A program made the position numbers and the translations under genes. From JBEEPE01 sp964489645 (lineage in GTDB: Bacteria; Verrucomicrobiota; Verrucomicrobiia; Chthoniobacterales; Chthoniobacteraceae), in NCBI GenBank assembly GCA_964489645.1, contig CAZAZT010000001.1:1-64000 (forward strand): 64,000 nt of DNA. Reading direction: 5' to 3'. Shown one piece after another: positions 38,167 to 46,838 of this stretch. How positions within the stretch are numbered: position 1 is the first letter of the stretch; every line of letters begins with the position of its first letter. A model generated the notes under the pieces. That model saw only the letters and a list, made by a program, of their open reading frames with translations. It was not told the origin of the DNA and searched no databases.

Positions 38167-38948
38167 CGAACCGGAAGACTTCGCGTATGGAGAAGTTGTT
38201 GGAGTTCCTTATCGTTTGGTTCCTTGTCTCCCTACGGGCGTCTGGGTTGCTGATGATGACGCCATTTTTCTCTGGACGGACGATTCCGGTACCCGTCCGG
38301 CTTTGCATGGCGATGTTTCTTGCGTACGTCGTGGCCTTGCAGGGTGGGGTTGGGGGGAGTGGGTTACCTCAGACGATAGGTCAGTTATTGGTGGTGATGG
38401 TGCAGGAGTTGATGGTGGGGCTTTTCATGGGGTGGGGGGTGCGTTTGTTCCTCCATGCGGTGGAGATTGCGGGACAACTGATTTCCACGGAGTTGGGACT
38501 TTCGATGGGGGCGATGCTGGATCCGTTCACTGGGACGAATGCCAATGCGATTGGCACGCTGATGTTCGCGTTTGGAACCTTGGTTTTTTTTATCAGTGGC
38601 GCGCATCAGAGCATCATCAGTGCATTTGTGGAGAGCTTTTCGATCGCTCCATTGGGGGTGATGAACGGAGGGAAGGACGTTGGCACGCTGATGGTCATCT
38701 CTACGGGTAAGATATTCGTATCGGCCCTACAGATGGGCTCTCCGATTGTGGCGTTGAACTTCATCATCTCGATGACGTTCAGCATTCTTGGTCGTGCGGC
38801 GCCTTCAACGCATGTTTTTTCGGAAAGTTTTGCGTTGAGAATTTATTTAGGAACGAGCCTTTTAGGAATGAGTTTTGGGTTGGCGGCTCAAGTTATGGCG
38901 GATTTATTGAAAGATGCGCCTGAACAGATGATGCGATTCATCCCGTGA
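38163..38948 (+). CDS. fliR: Flagellar export gate protein FliR
   Basis: 261 residues, six transmembrane segments. Recognised by VSLRASGLLMMTPFFSGRTI, VVMVQELMVGLFMGWGVRLF and the GQLISTELGLSMGAMLDPF stretch (about residues 100-122). The GTG at 38163 overlaps the fliQ stop by four bases (GTGA), as several pairs in this cluster do; the ATG at 38187 is an equally plausible start and yields MEKLLEFLIVWF. The spacing to flhB is three bases. Confidence 0.93.
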   Translation: MTNRKTSRMEKLLEFLIVWFLVSLRASGLLMMTPFFSGRTIPVPVRLCMAMFLAYVVALQGGVGGSGLPQTIGQLLVVMVQELMVGLFMGWGVRLFLHAVEIAGQLISTELGLSMGAMLDPFTGTNANAIGTLMFAFGTLVFFISGAHQSIISAFVESFSIAPLGVMNGGKDVGTLMVISTGKIFVSALQMGSPIVALNFIISMTFSILGRAAPSTHVFSESFALRIYLGTSLLGMSFGLAAQVMADLLKDAPEQMMRFIP

Positions 38949-38951
38949 TAG

Positions 38952-40088
38952 ATGGCAGAGGACGACGCCAATAAGACGGAGTTACCCACGGCGAAGCGGC
39001 TTTCCGAAGCGCGTGATCGGGGGCAGTTCGCTCGAGCCCCCGATTTGCAACTGGTGGCGGTGCTTGCTGCTGCCACTCTGGGGATAACGGTGTTGGGGCC
39101 TGAGTTATGCGATCGGGTGGCATCGGCTGCAGTGGGTATTTTTGCCAATATTGGAAGGAATGAGATCCGTGCGGAGGCGGTGTATGATTGGAGCTACGAT
39201 TCCGTCCGCTTTCTCTTCAGCACGGTGATGCCGATGATTGGATTTTGTGCACTCGCGGGGGTGATGGTCGGCGGCGTTCAGAGTGGATTCAACCTTGCGT
39301 GGAAGAACTTCGGTTTCAACCCAGAGCGTCTCGATATTGCGGCAGGTTTTCGGCGGGTATTTTCGATGGAGGCATTGGTCAAAGTGACGACCGAACTCTT
39401 GAAGATGATGGTTGTCGCTTGGATTGTGGTGGCGGGTCTCAAGAGTGTGATGGCCGATCCTGTTTTTTTCACACCTGTTCCTGTGTACCGGATTGGGGGA
39501 TTTATCAGGGATGCATCGACTGCTCTGATGTGGCGCAGCATTCTTGCGCTGGGGAGTATCGGTGGCTTGTATTACGTGTATCAGTTGATCCGAACGAAGC
39601 GGGGATTGATGATGAGTAAGCAGGAGGTCAAGGATGAGGCCAAGCAGACCGAGGGGGACCCGAAGGTCAAAGCTGCGCTACGAGCGATGGCGCGTAGGAT
39701 TTTACAGCGTCAAATGCTCCATTCGGTGAAAACGGCGGATGTTGTGATCACGAATCCAACGCATTTCGCTGTGGCGTTGAGGTATGAGCAATCCAGGGAC
39801 ATGGCTCCGATCGTTGTCGCAAAGGGGGAACGCGCTTTTGCGCGTCGAATCAAAGCGGTTGCGATGGAGAATGGGGTTCCGATGGTGGAGAATCCACCCG
39901 TTGCTAGGATGTTGTATAAGTTTGCTAAAATAGGAAAAACAATACCGGCAAATCTTTACAAAGCGGTTGCTGAAATATTGTCTTTCGTATATCGTGTGCA
40001 CCGTGGGTATTTCATGCAACTAGGGAACCGTCGGCGTGAGGAGCGGGAGGCTCAGGAATCCTTGCGAGCAGGGAGCATCTCTCCTTAA
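38952..40088 (+). CDS. flhB: Flagellar export switch protein FlhB
   Basis: 378 residues. The N-terminus DDANKTELPTAKRLSEARDRGQ is the family's conserved lead (residues 4-25). Four transmembrane helices follow, then the cytoplasmic domain with the autocleavage motif NPTH (in VVITNPTHFAVALRYE, about 272-275). IVVAKGERAFARRIKAVAME and ENPPVARMLYKFAKIG complete the C-terminal domain. It switches export from hook to filament substrates together with FliK. Confidence 0.96.
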   Translation: MAEDDANKTELPTAKRLSEARDRGQFARAPDLQLVAVLAAATLGITVLGPELCDRVASAAVGIFANIGRNEIRAEAVYDWSYDSVRFLFSTVMPMIGFCALAGVMVGGVQSGFNLAWKNFGFNPERLDIAAGFRRVFSMEALVKVTTELLKMMVVAWIVVAGLKSVMADPVFFTPVPVYRIGGFIRDASTALMWRSILALGSIGGLYYVYQLIRTKRGLMMSKQEVKDEAKQTEGDPKVKAALRAMARRILQRQMLHSVKTADVVITNPTHFAVALRYEQSRDMAPIVVAKGERAFARRIKAVAMENGVPMVENPPVARMLYKFAKIGKTIPANLYKAVAEILSFVYRVHRGYFMQLGNRRREEREAQESLRAGSISP

Positions 40089-40121
40089 TCGGGCACGTTT
40101 CTTTCTTTGGTTGAGCCCACG

Positions 40122-42272
40122 ATGAGCGGGTTTGCGGTTCTGAGTCCGAGACAAATTTTCAACACCTTGAAGAAAGGTGATTTGGCTTTTGTTGCGGCCT
40201 TGTTCGGCACGGTGGTTTTGCTGGTGGTTCCGATCACCCCTTTCCTGCTCGATCTGTTTTTGGCCGCCAGCATTGGGATTTCCCTGCTCCTATTGTTGAT
40301 CATCATCTACGTCAAAGAGCCGGAGGAGTTTGCTGGGTTCCCGACCCTACTGCTTTCGGTGACGTTGTATCGTCTCGCGCTGAACGTGGCGACAACGAGG
40401 TTGATTCTTGTGGATGGAAGTGCGGGACACATCATTGAGGCGTTTGGGCGGGTGATGGTACGAGGTAACTATGTGGTTGGGGCAGTGGTTTTTCTCATAT
40501 TGATTGTGATCAACTTTATGGTGATCACCAAGGGTGCGGGGCGCATTGCGGAGGTGGCGGCGCGGTTCACTTTGGATGCGATGCCGGGGAAGCAGATGGC
40601 CATTGATGCCGAGTTGAACGCGGGGTTGATCGATGAGTCCACTGCTTCGGTCCGGCGAGCTAAAGTGCAGAAGGAGGCGGACTTTTATGGGGCGATGGAC
40701 GGGGCGAGCAAGTTTGTTCGGGGGGACGCGATTGCTGGGATATTGATCACGCTGATCAACGTGGTGGGGGGAATCGTGATTGGAGTGGCTCAGAAGGGGA
40801 TGCCGTTGGTAGATGCTCTTCAGCGGTACACTCTGCTGTCCATCGGGGATGGTCTCGTTGCGCAGGTGCCGGCCCTGATTGTGAGCCTTGCTGCCGGTAT
40901 TTTGGTGACCCGCGCGTCTGAGGAGTCCGACTTAGGGAACTATCTTTCGAGACAGCTGACGCTCTATCCGAGAGCTATCGGGATTTTGGCGGGCATGATG
41001 GGCCTATTCGCTTTGTTGCCGGGTATGCCGGTGACTCCGTTCTTGGCTTTGGCGGGAGGCTTGGCGGTTGTTGCGGTGCGGATGACTCGTCAGCAACAAG
41101 AGGAGGTGTTGGCGACGGGGCCAGGGATGGATCTGAAGGATACTGACGCATCGAAGGTTGCTCCCTCGGCGCAAGCTGCTCCGGTTGATGGGAAGCCTAA
41201 ATCGGGGTTGTCCGAGGAGTTCCGCAAGATCATGGACTTGGATGTCCTGTCGGTCGAGCTTGGGTCGGGCTTGTTAGGCTTGGCGGATCGGCGGGCTGGC
41301 GGGGATTTGCTGGATCGCGTGACGGGGGTCCGCCGGAACTACGCGAGGGATTTGGGGATGGTGATACCTCCGATTGCCATCCGCGACAACATCGACATCG
41401 AGGCGAATGAGTATCGATTCTTGTTGCGTGGCAAGGAAGTGGCGCGCGGCAAGGTGTTGATGCGGCATTGGCTCGCAATGAATGTGGCGAACAGTCCGGT
41501 CAAACTTCGCGGGATGCCTACGGTGGAGCCGGTTTTCGGTATTGCGGCGACGTGGGTTGACGAGGAGGAGAAAAGGACTGCGGAGATCCATGGGTTCACC
41601 GTGGTCGATCCAGCCTCGGTGTTGATCACTCACCTTTCCGAGACGGTCAAGAGGCAGGCGTACCTGATCTTGGGGAGGCAGGACGTGCAGACCCTTCTGG
41701 ATACTTTGAAGGAGACGAATCCAGTTCTGGTGACGGGCGTCGTGCCGGATCTGCTATCGGTCGGGGTTGTCCAGAGAGTCTTGCAAAACTTGTTAAGGGA
41801 GGGGATATCCATTCGCAACCTTGCGACCATCATGGAATGTCTTTCTGACCACGCAGGGACGGTCAAAAGTCCGGATGATCTTTCCGAACAGGTTCGACGC
41901 CGTTTGGGGACTTACTTTGTGGCGGAGTACGAGAGTGAGCCTGGAGTGGTGAAGGCGATGACTCTTGAGCCACGGTTGGAGCAGATATTATCGACCAAGG
42001 TTCATCGGACTCAGATGGATGTCGGGTTGGTGATCGATCCTCAGATGGCTCAGTATCTTTTGGGAGAGTTGTCTCGGCGGATGACGGAGATGGCGGAGCA
42101 AGGATTGGTGCCGGTGATGATCACCACGACGGAGTTGCGGTTGGCTTTCAAGCGGTTTTTTGAGCCGTCCTTGGCTAAGCTGGTTGTGCTCTCTTACCAG
42201 GAACTTCCGATGCAGACTGAGATACGGAATGTATCGATCATTTTGCAACCTCCTGCGGCGGCGAAAGGGTAA
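40122..42272 (+). CDS. flhA: Flagellar export gate protein FlhA
   Basis: 716 residues from the ATG at 40122. An eight-helix membrane domain carries the FHIPEP signature region (FPTLLLSVTLYRLALNVATTR) and charged loop (FTLDAMPGKQMAIDAELNAG, then LIDESTASVRRAKVQKEADF). The large cytoplasmic chaperone-binding domain follows (about 360-716), with VIPPIAIRDNIDIEANEYRF and EGISIRNLATIMECLSDHAG. The open frame begins with a TTG at 40107, but the ATG gives the usual N-terminus. It is 33 bases after flhB. Confidence 0.97.
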   Translation: MSGFAVLSPRQIFNTLKKGDLAFVAALFGTVVLLVVPITPFLLDLFLAASIGISLLLLLIIIYVKEPEEFAGFPTLLLSVTLYRLALNVATTRLILVDGSAGHIIEAFGRVMVRGNYVVGAVVFLILIVINFMVITKGAGRIAEVAARFTLDAMPGKQMAIDAELNAGLIDESTASVRRAKVQKEADFYGAMDGASKFVRGDAIAGILITLINVVGGIVIGVAQKGMPLVDALQRYTLLSIGDGLVAQVPALIVSLAAGILVTRASEESDLGNYLSRQLTLYPRAIGILAGMMGLFALLPGMPVTPFLALAGGLAVVAVRMTRQQQEEVLATGPGMDLKDTDASKVAPSAQAAPVDGKPKSGLSEEFRKIMDLDVLSVELGSGLLGLADRRAGGDLLDRVTGVRRNYARDLGMVIPPIAIRDNIDIEANEYRFLLRGKEVARGKVLMRHWLAMNVANSPVKLRGMPTVEPVFGIAATWVDEEEKRTAEIHGFTVVDPASVLITHLSETVKRQAYLILGRQDVQTLLDTLKETNPVLVTGVVPDLLSVGVVQRVLQNLLREGISIRNLATIMECLSDHAGTVKSPDDLSEQVRRRLGTYFVAEYESEPGVVKAMTLEPRLEQILSTKVHRTQMDVGLVIDPQMAQYLLGELSRRMTEMAEQGLVPVMITTTELRLAFKRFFEPSLAKLVVLSYQELPMQTEIRNVSIILQPPAAAKG

Positions 42273-42299
42273 GTTTTGGGAAGCGAATCATTTTAGAGT

Positions 42300-43445
42300 A
42301 TGTCGACGGGAGAACAGAGGTATCGGTTCATTGTCAGTTCTGCTGAGCAGGCGGTTTCGGTCCTGAGATCTCGGTTTGGCGATCGGGCTCGGGTGGTGTC
42401 GGTACGTCAGGTTGAGGGGCGTGGGTTAGCGAAGTTTCTTCAAGCACCCAAGCTGGAGGTGATTGCTGCGGTATTGCCTGGACCTGAGACGGGAACCGCT
42501 GCTGCGGGCGGTGGCGGAGAGGTTGTTGGTGGGGGGGAGAAGGTGGCCGGTGATGGGGTATCTGGAGCATCAGGTGATGCGGCCGTAACGGTGATGTCAC
42601 CAGCTGTTGATGCGGAGGTGAGAACGGGGGGTGGGGGAAGGGCCAAAGTTGTGGCTCAGGGGTTGGATGATGCGGTTCTTCAAGGTGCTGGGCGTCTGGC
42701 GAGGGTGCTTCAGGCAGGAGGGCTTTCTGCGCCAGTGATTGCGAGGTTGATGGCTTATCCGGCGTGGAAGCAGATTGAGACGCAGCCGTTGGGTAGGGCG
42801 ATGGTGGATGTGGCGGCTTTGTTGAGATCGGAGTATGCGGCCGTCCCTCGGCGGCCACTGGGGGATCGGGTCGCCTTTGTGGGGGCGGCGGGCTCGGGCA
42901 AGACCACGGCGCTTTGTAAACGATTGGCGATGGATGTTTTCATGAGGGGACAGCGGCCGGCTGCGCTGAAGGTGGATCTTGACCGAGCGAATCCTGGGGA
43001 TGCCCTTTCCGTCTTTTGCGAAGCGTTAGGGGCTGCCTATATCCGGAATGTATCGGATGTTCCGGCTGCGGGGCGTGGTCAGACTCTGTACATCGATTTG
43101 CCGGGATTCTCTTTATGGTCGGAGGAGGACGTGAATGAGATCAAGGTGGCAATCAACCCCTTGTTCACGACTGCGCGCGCAGTGGTCATCAATGCGGCTT
43201 ATGAACCCTCGTTGGTGAGGCGGTGCTTTGCCGTTGCGGAGCGATTGGATTGCACGCACGTCGTGTTCACCCATGTGGACGAGTTACAGTACTGGGGGAA
43301 GCTATGGGATCCGCTCTTGCGTTCAGGGTTGACTCCACTTTTCTTGGGAACCGGACAGAACATCGCGGGTGATTGCGAGGAGAACGTGTTTGAGGCTGTT
43401 TTGGGAAGAACGTTCTCGGCGGTTGGACTGGAATCTGCTTCTTGA
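42300..43445 (+). CDS. flhF: FlhF-like SRP-type GTPase, divergent
   Basis: 381 residues: an N-terminal B domain (about 1-55, VSSAEQAVSVLRSRFGDRAR), a Gly/Ala/Val low-complexity linker (60-120), an N domain, and a GTPase domain starting at the P-loop GAAGSGKTT (195-203). Motif drift is notable: the usual DTxRxGAxEQL insert reads KVDLDRANPGDALSVFCEAL, the DTAG switch reads DLPG (266-269), and the TKxDE specificity motif reads THVDE. FlhF sets flagellar pole placement and number. Position between flhA and fliA and the domain order support the name; GTP hydrolysis may be altered. Confidence 0.85.
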   Translation: MSTGEQRYRFIVSSAEQAVSVLRSRFGDRARVVSVRQVEGRGLAKFLQAPKLEVIAAVLPGPETGTAAAGGGGEVVGGGEKVAGDGVSGASGDAAVTVMSPAVDAEVRTGGGGRAKVVAQGLDDAVLQGAGRLARVLQAGGLSAPVIARLMAYPAWKQIETQPLGRAMVDVAALLRSEYAAVPRRPLGDRVAFVGAAGSGKTTALCKRLAMDVFMRGQRPAALKVDLDRANPGDALSVFCEALGAAYIRNVSDVPAAGRGQTLYIDLPGFSLWSEEDVNEIKVAINPLFTTARAVVINAAYEPSLVRRCFAVAERLDCTHVVFTHVDELQYWGKLWDPLLRSGLTPLFLGTGQNIAGDCEENVFEAVLGRTFSAVGLESAS

Positions 43446-43732
43446 TGGGGAGGAAAACACGGACGTCTTCCATGAAATATTTCTTAATCACAGGAGGTTT
43501 CTGGGGTTTCCTGCTCGTATTGGGGGCGGGATTATATGCGGGGAAGAATCCTGCATTTGCCTTGCTGGACGCATCTTTGGGGTGTGTGGTTGGCTCGGTT
43601 TTGCTGCGTCTTTTTTATTCTGTGGTACAAGCTGGACGGAAGGGTGTGCTTGAGGATCAGCGTCGGATGGAGGCTGCTGAACGGTTGACCATCCAGGCTG
43701 AAGAAGAGATCGGGGGAGGCAAGGGTGTCTAG
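43445..43732 (+). CDS. Small membrane protein in the usual flhG position
   Basis: 95 residues of unknown function. Two transmembrane helices (about 10-28, YFLITGGFWGFLLVLGAGLY; and about 33-52, AFALLDASLGCVVGSVLLRL) precede a charged cytoplasmic helix rich in Glu/Arg (KGVLEDQRRMEAAERLTIQ). The ATG at 43445 shares a base with the flhF stop (TGATG); ATG 43472 is an alternative. It occupies the slot between flhF and fliA that often holds the MinD-like flhG, to which it bears no resemblance. A flagellar role is inferred only from position. Confidence 0.7.
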   Translation: MGRKTRTSSMKYFLITGGFWGFLLVLGAGLYAGKNPAFALLDASLGCVVGSVLLRLFYSVVQAGRKGVLEDQRRMEAAERLTIQAEEEIGGGKGV

Positions 43733-43808
43733 GGTCCTCCCAGTAGAGTCCCCTGAAGGTTCCTTGGATCAGGGGTTGAGGTGGGGTGCTTGGTTCTGAA
43801 GAACTGCG

Positions 43809-44615
43809 ATGGATGAAATGGAAACATCTGAAGTTCAGGGGCTAGCGTGCGATCCGGTCGTGGCTGCGGATTTTGCCCGTGCGTATCTGAACGAGGATGA
43901 GAGGCATGGGATGATCGAGAGGAACTTGGGATTGGTGAAGGTGGTCGTCGATCGGATGAAACTTTTTTTGCCCCCCACTTTGGATATCGACGATTTGTAC
44001 AATGTGGGAGTTCAGGGGTTGATCGCTGCGACACGGAAGTTCGATCCTTCACAAGGAACTGTTTTTGCAGCATTTGCTACGTTACATATCCGTGGAGCGG
44101 TTCGCGACGAGTTGCGAAAGATGGATTGGATTCCGCGAAGTGTCCGCGACAAGGCGAGGAAACTGCGGGAAGCGATTGAAGGGCTCGAGGGTAGGCTTGG
44201 GCGTCCTGCCTCGGAGGTGGAAATTTGTGCGGAAATGGGTCTTTCGCTGGACCAGTACGGCACGCTTCTTGATGAGATTAAACCGGTCAGTTTTGTCCCA
44301 CTCGATGCAGAGTCGGATTGGGAGGATTCTGGCGAAGTGCGGGTTGCGGATCGCATCGCTGACGAAAGTCAGCGCAGCGCATTTGAGACCTTGGAGCAGC
44401 GCGAGTTGGTCCAGCAGGTCGTTGATCAAATGGCTCGGATGCCGGAGTTGCAGCGCAAGGTTTTAGCCATGTACTATTTTGAGAATATGCGTTTGGCTGA
44501 GATTGCTGCGGCTTTCACACTCACCGAGGGACGCATCTCTCAAATTCACACGCAGGCCGTGATGAGCCTGCGGACTTTTGTCAAACGGATCACTAACTCA
44601 GAAATATGCTTCTAA
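43809..44615 (+). CDS. fliA: Flagellar sigma factor FliA (sigma-28)
   Basis: 268 residues. Region 2 (ERNLGLVKVVVDRMKLFLPP, IDDLYNVGVQGLIAATRKFD, FAAFATLHIRGAVRDELRKM, DWIPRSVRDKARKL) is typical of FliA/WhiG with its IRGAxxDxLRxxDW core. Region 3 (GRPASEVEICAEMGLSLDQY) and region 4 (MPELQRKVLAMYYFENMRLA, EIAAAFTLTEGRISQIHTQA) are complete. It would direct late flagellar genes such as flagellin, none of which is in the window. No FlgM anti-sigma gene is adjacent. It overlaps motA by ten bases. Confidence 0.95.
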   Translation: MDEMETSEVQGLACDPVVAADFARAYLNEDERHGMIERNLGLVKVVVDRMKLFLPPTLDIDDLYNVGVQGLIAATRKFDPSQGTVFAAFATLHIRGAVRDELRKMDWIPRSVRDKARKLREAIEGLEGRLGRPASEVEICAEMGLSLDQYGTLLDEIKPVSFVPLDAESDWEDSGEVRVADRIADESQRSAFETLEQRELVQQVVDQMARMPELQRKVLAMYYFENMRLAEIAAAFTLTEGRISQIHTQAVMSLRTFVKRITNSEICF

Positions 44616-45463
44616 TTCTTGGCTTTGTAATCGTTCTAGGTGCCGCTTTGGGCGGTTTCATGATGGCGGGCGGCAATCCGAAGCTGCTGTTGCATCCCTC
44701 GGAGTTCGTGTCCATCCTCGGGATCTCGACTGGGTTGCTGGTGATTTCGAGTCCTGGGTCCACGTTGAAAGAGGTAATGCACAAGGTGGTGAACATCCTC
44801 AAGGGCGGCAAATCGAACAAGTCTGACTTCGTAGAACTTTTGAGGCTCTTGTATGATGTGTTCAACACCGCGCGGCGCGAGGGGTTGATCAAGCTGGAAG
44901 ACCACATCATGGAGCCGCACAAGAGTGCGTTGTTCGGGAAGTACAAATCTTTCTTGGGCGACGAGCAACGTGTTGAGTTCCTTTGTAATGGATTGAAGCC
45001 TCTCGTCGACGGGCGTATCAAGCCAGAGCAGGTGGAGGGGCTGATGGAGCAGACGTTGGGCGCGATTGAGGAGGAGGCTGGAGCGCCGGTCCACATGTTG
45101 CAGTTAGTGGGGGACTCGCTGCCGGGAATCGGGATTGTTGCGGCGGTCATGGGTATTATCAATACGATGACAGCTGTGTCGGAGGGGCCCGAGAAAGTCG
45201 GGGAGAAGGTGGGGGCGGCGTTGACGGGAACGTTGTTGGGGGTGTTTTTGGCTTACGGATTTGTGAACCCGACGGCAGCGCGGATCAAACACAACAACTC
45301 GCTCGAGCTTCAGTATTTCGTGGCGATCATGAAAGGGGTCAGCAGTTTCGCTCAAGGGATGGCGCCAATGATGGCGGTCGAGGTGGCGCGCCGATGCATT
45401 GAACACACTTTGGCACCGAGTGCAGAGGAGATGGAGGAGATGCTGAAGAATCCTGCCAAGTAG
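44606..45463 (+). CDS. motA: Flagellar stator protein MotA
   Basis: 285 residues with four transmembrane helices. VIVLGAALGGFMMAGGNPKL opens the protein; the helix 3-4 region reads LVGDSLPGIGIVAAVMGIIN, VGAALTGTLLGVFLAYGFVN, with the family's conserved Pro in LPGIGIVAAVMG. The cytoplasmic loop (about 70-160) holds the charged residues that contact FliG. The start lies inside the last codons of fliA (ten-base overlap), so motA translation is probably coupled to it. The pair forms an ion-conducting unit with MotB. Confidence 0.96.
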   Translation: MLLILGFVIVLGAALGGFMMAGGNPKLLLHPSEFVSILGISTGLLVISSPGSTLKEVMHKVVNILKGGKSNKSDFVELLRLLYDVFNTARREGLIKLEDHIMEPHKSALFGKYKSFLGDEQRVEFLCNGLKPLVDGRIKPEQVEGLMEQTLGAIEEEAGAPVHMLQLVGDSLPGIGIVAAVMGIINTMTAVSEGPEKVGEKVGAALTGTLLGVFLAYGFVNPTAARIKHNNSLELQYFVAIMKGVSSFAQGMAPMMAVEVARRCIEHTLAPSAEEMEEMLKNPAK

Positions 45464-45545
45464 AGTTTGACGGGAACGGTGACAGTTTTTGCGGTGACCG
45501 GAAGTCTGATTGAAGTTTGATTGTAGTCGTCATCGGAGCTGAAAT

Positions 45546-46238
45546 ATGGCCAAGAAAAAAGCGGAACATCACGGGGGAGCATGGAAGGTTGCGTACGCAG
45601 ATTTCGTAACGGCGATGATGGCTCTATTCATCGTTTTGTGGATCTGTGCCCAGAATGAACAAGTGAGGGAAGCTACCACGAAGTACTTTGAAGAGGAGTT
45701 CAAGCTGACGAACTCGGAGAAGGACAAAGAGACGATTGGTGGCGGGAAGAACATGCAGGAGGACAAGAGTGACAAGAAGAAATTGGAGGCTATCGCGAAA
45801 GAGATGCAGAAGATGCTGAAGAGCGAGGATGTCGCGGAAGATCGCTTGATCGATTTCGAGGTAACGTCTGACAGCCTGAAAATCACTTTGTTTGACACGA
45901 CGAAAAAGCCTTTGTTCGAGAAGAACAAAGCTGCGATAACCAAGTGGGGCGACTTGATACTCGGCAACATGTCGTGGATTATAGATAAGTATAAGATGAA
46001 GGTTTACATTGATGGGCATGCGGCGGCGGGGCCAACGAAGACGGACGTGGAGGATTATGGATTGTGGGAGTTGAGCGCTGATCGTGCGAATTCGGCGCGG
46101 AGGAAAATGGTGAAAGTGGCGGTTAACCCCGAGAAGGTACTCCGAGTGACGGGCTATGCGGACACGGTTCCGTTGCCTGAGACAGCGCCGGACTCTGAAA
46201 GGAACCAGCGAATTACCTTGAGTCTTTCCTTGAACTGA
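45546..46238 (+). CDS. motB: Flagellar stator protein MotB
   Basis: 230 residues. The helix WKVAYADFVTAMMALFIVLW carries the ion-binding Asp (in YADF, about residue 19) followed by the plug segment. A Lys/Glu-rich linker (about 50-85) joins it to a C-terminal OmpA/MotB peptidoglycan-binding domain. The usual GHTD loop reads IDGHAAAGPTKTDVEDYGLWELSA-like sequence, here DGHAAAG then ELSADRANSARRKMV, and YADTVPL; so the peptidoglycan site is recognisable but diverged. The YADF context resembles proton-driven stators, which is a suggestion only. Confidence 0.94.
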   Translation: MAKKKAEHHGGAWKVAYADFVTAMMALFIVLWICAQNEQVREATTKYFEEEFKLTNSEKDKETIGGGKNMQEDKSDKKKLEAIAKEMQKMLKSEDVAEDRLIDFEVTSDSLKITLFDTTKKPLFEKNKAAITKWGDLILGNMSWIIDKYKMKVYIDGHAAAGPTKTDVEDYGLWELSADRANSARRKMVKVAVNPEKVLRVTGYADTVPLPETAPDSERNQRITLSLSLN

Positions 46239-46253
46239 CGGGAGGCCAAAGCC

Positions 46254-46646
46254 ATGGAGAGTTTTCTTGCAAATCGTTCACCTGCTCCCGAGGGAGGAGA
46301 TACGGACTTTGACTACAGCAGTTTGGCATTGGGCGATGATCCGGGTTTTGGGGCGAATGGGTTTGGAGGTGATCATGGTGTCACCGGCGGATTTGTCTCA
46401 CTTTTTGACGTTTACGGCGTTGATCGGTCTGGTGGAAAGGGCGGTGAATCCTCTGTGGTGGTTGATGGAACGACCGGTGACGGGGGCTTAGGAGATGGGA
46501 TTTCCTCGGGGATCCATCACGCGAACGAGTCGGCCAATGCGCCGGTTGAGCCTCAGGTCGAGTTGGTCACGGTGAACGGTCGGATTGAGAAAATCATCGT
46601 CACTTGCTCTGGACCATGCAGGGTTGAACTCGACTGCACGTATTAG
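46254..46646 (+). CDS. Hypothetical protein at the end of the flagellar cluster, Cys-motif C-terminus
   Basis: 130 residues, not recognised. The first 100 are Gly/Asp/Ser-rich, acidic and probably disordered. The last 27 look like a compact beta hairpin: LVTVNGRIEKIIVTCSGPCR then VELDCTY, with three Cys in the pattern C-x3-C-x5-C. No signal peptide is seen. It starts 15 bases after motB, so it is likely in the same transcript. A flagellar or redox/metal role would be a guess. The 192 bases that follow contain no gene; no clear terminator was found there. Confidence 0.6.
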   Translation: MESFLANRSPAPEGGDTDFDYSSLALGDDPGFGANGFGGDHGVTGGFVSLFDVYGVDRSGGKGGESSVVVDGTTGDGGLGDGISSGIHHANESANAPVEPQVELVTVNGRIEKIIVTCSGPCRVELDCTY

Positions 46647-46810
46647 TCCAGGGCGATGGCTTCATCTGCTCCCCACGTGGCTCGGTGAAGAGGGGATTTT
46701 CAGGAAGGCGGGTGACTTGCAGGCTTCCTCGGAAGATTACGACCGGAAGGCTCTTCCTCTCTCGCTATGTTTTCTCTGAGGAGAGGCGTATTCGTGTCTG
46801 AGGAGTGCAC

Positions 46811-46824
46811 GAGAAACGTTTCTC
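46811..46824. other. Perfect 14-bp palindrome between convergent genes
   Basis: GAGAAACGTTTCTC is fully self-complementary. It lies 164 bases after the 130-residue flagellar-end gene and 14 bases past the stop of the convergent oxidoreductase gene. Lacking a loop and T-run it is not a classic terminator; it might be a protein-binding site. Confidence 0.3.
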
Positions 46825-46838
46825 CCAAGAGAATCCTC

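Noticed and set aside
43750..43775. Terminator before fliA (CCCCTGA/TCAGGGG)
   Set aside because: Stem of seven pairs over a 12-base loop but no T-run; downstream fliA appears to belong to the cluster.
45464..45545. Second sigma-54 site before motB
   Set aside because: The nearest GG...GC pair has 11 rather than 10 intervening bases and poor flanks.
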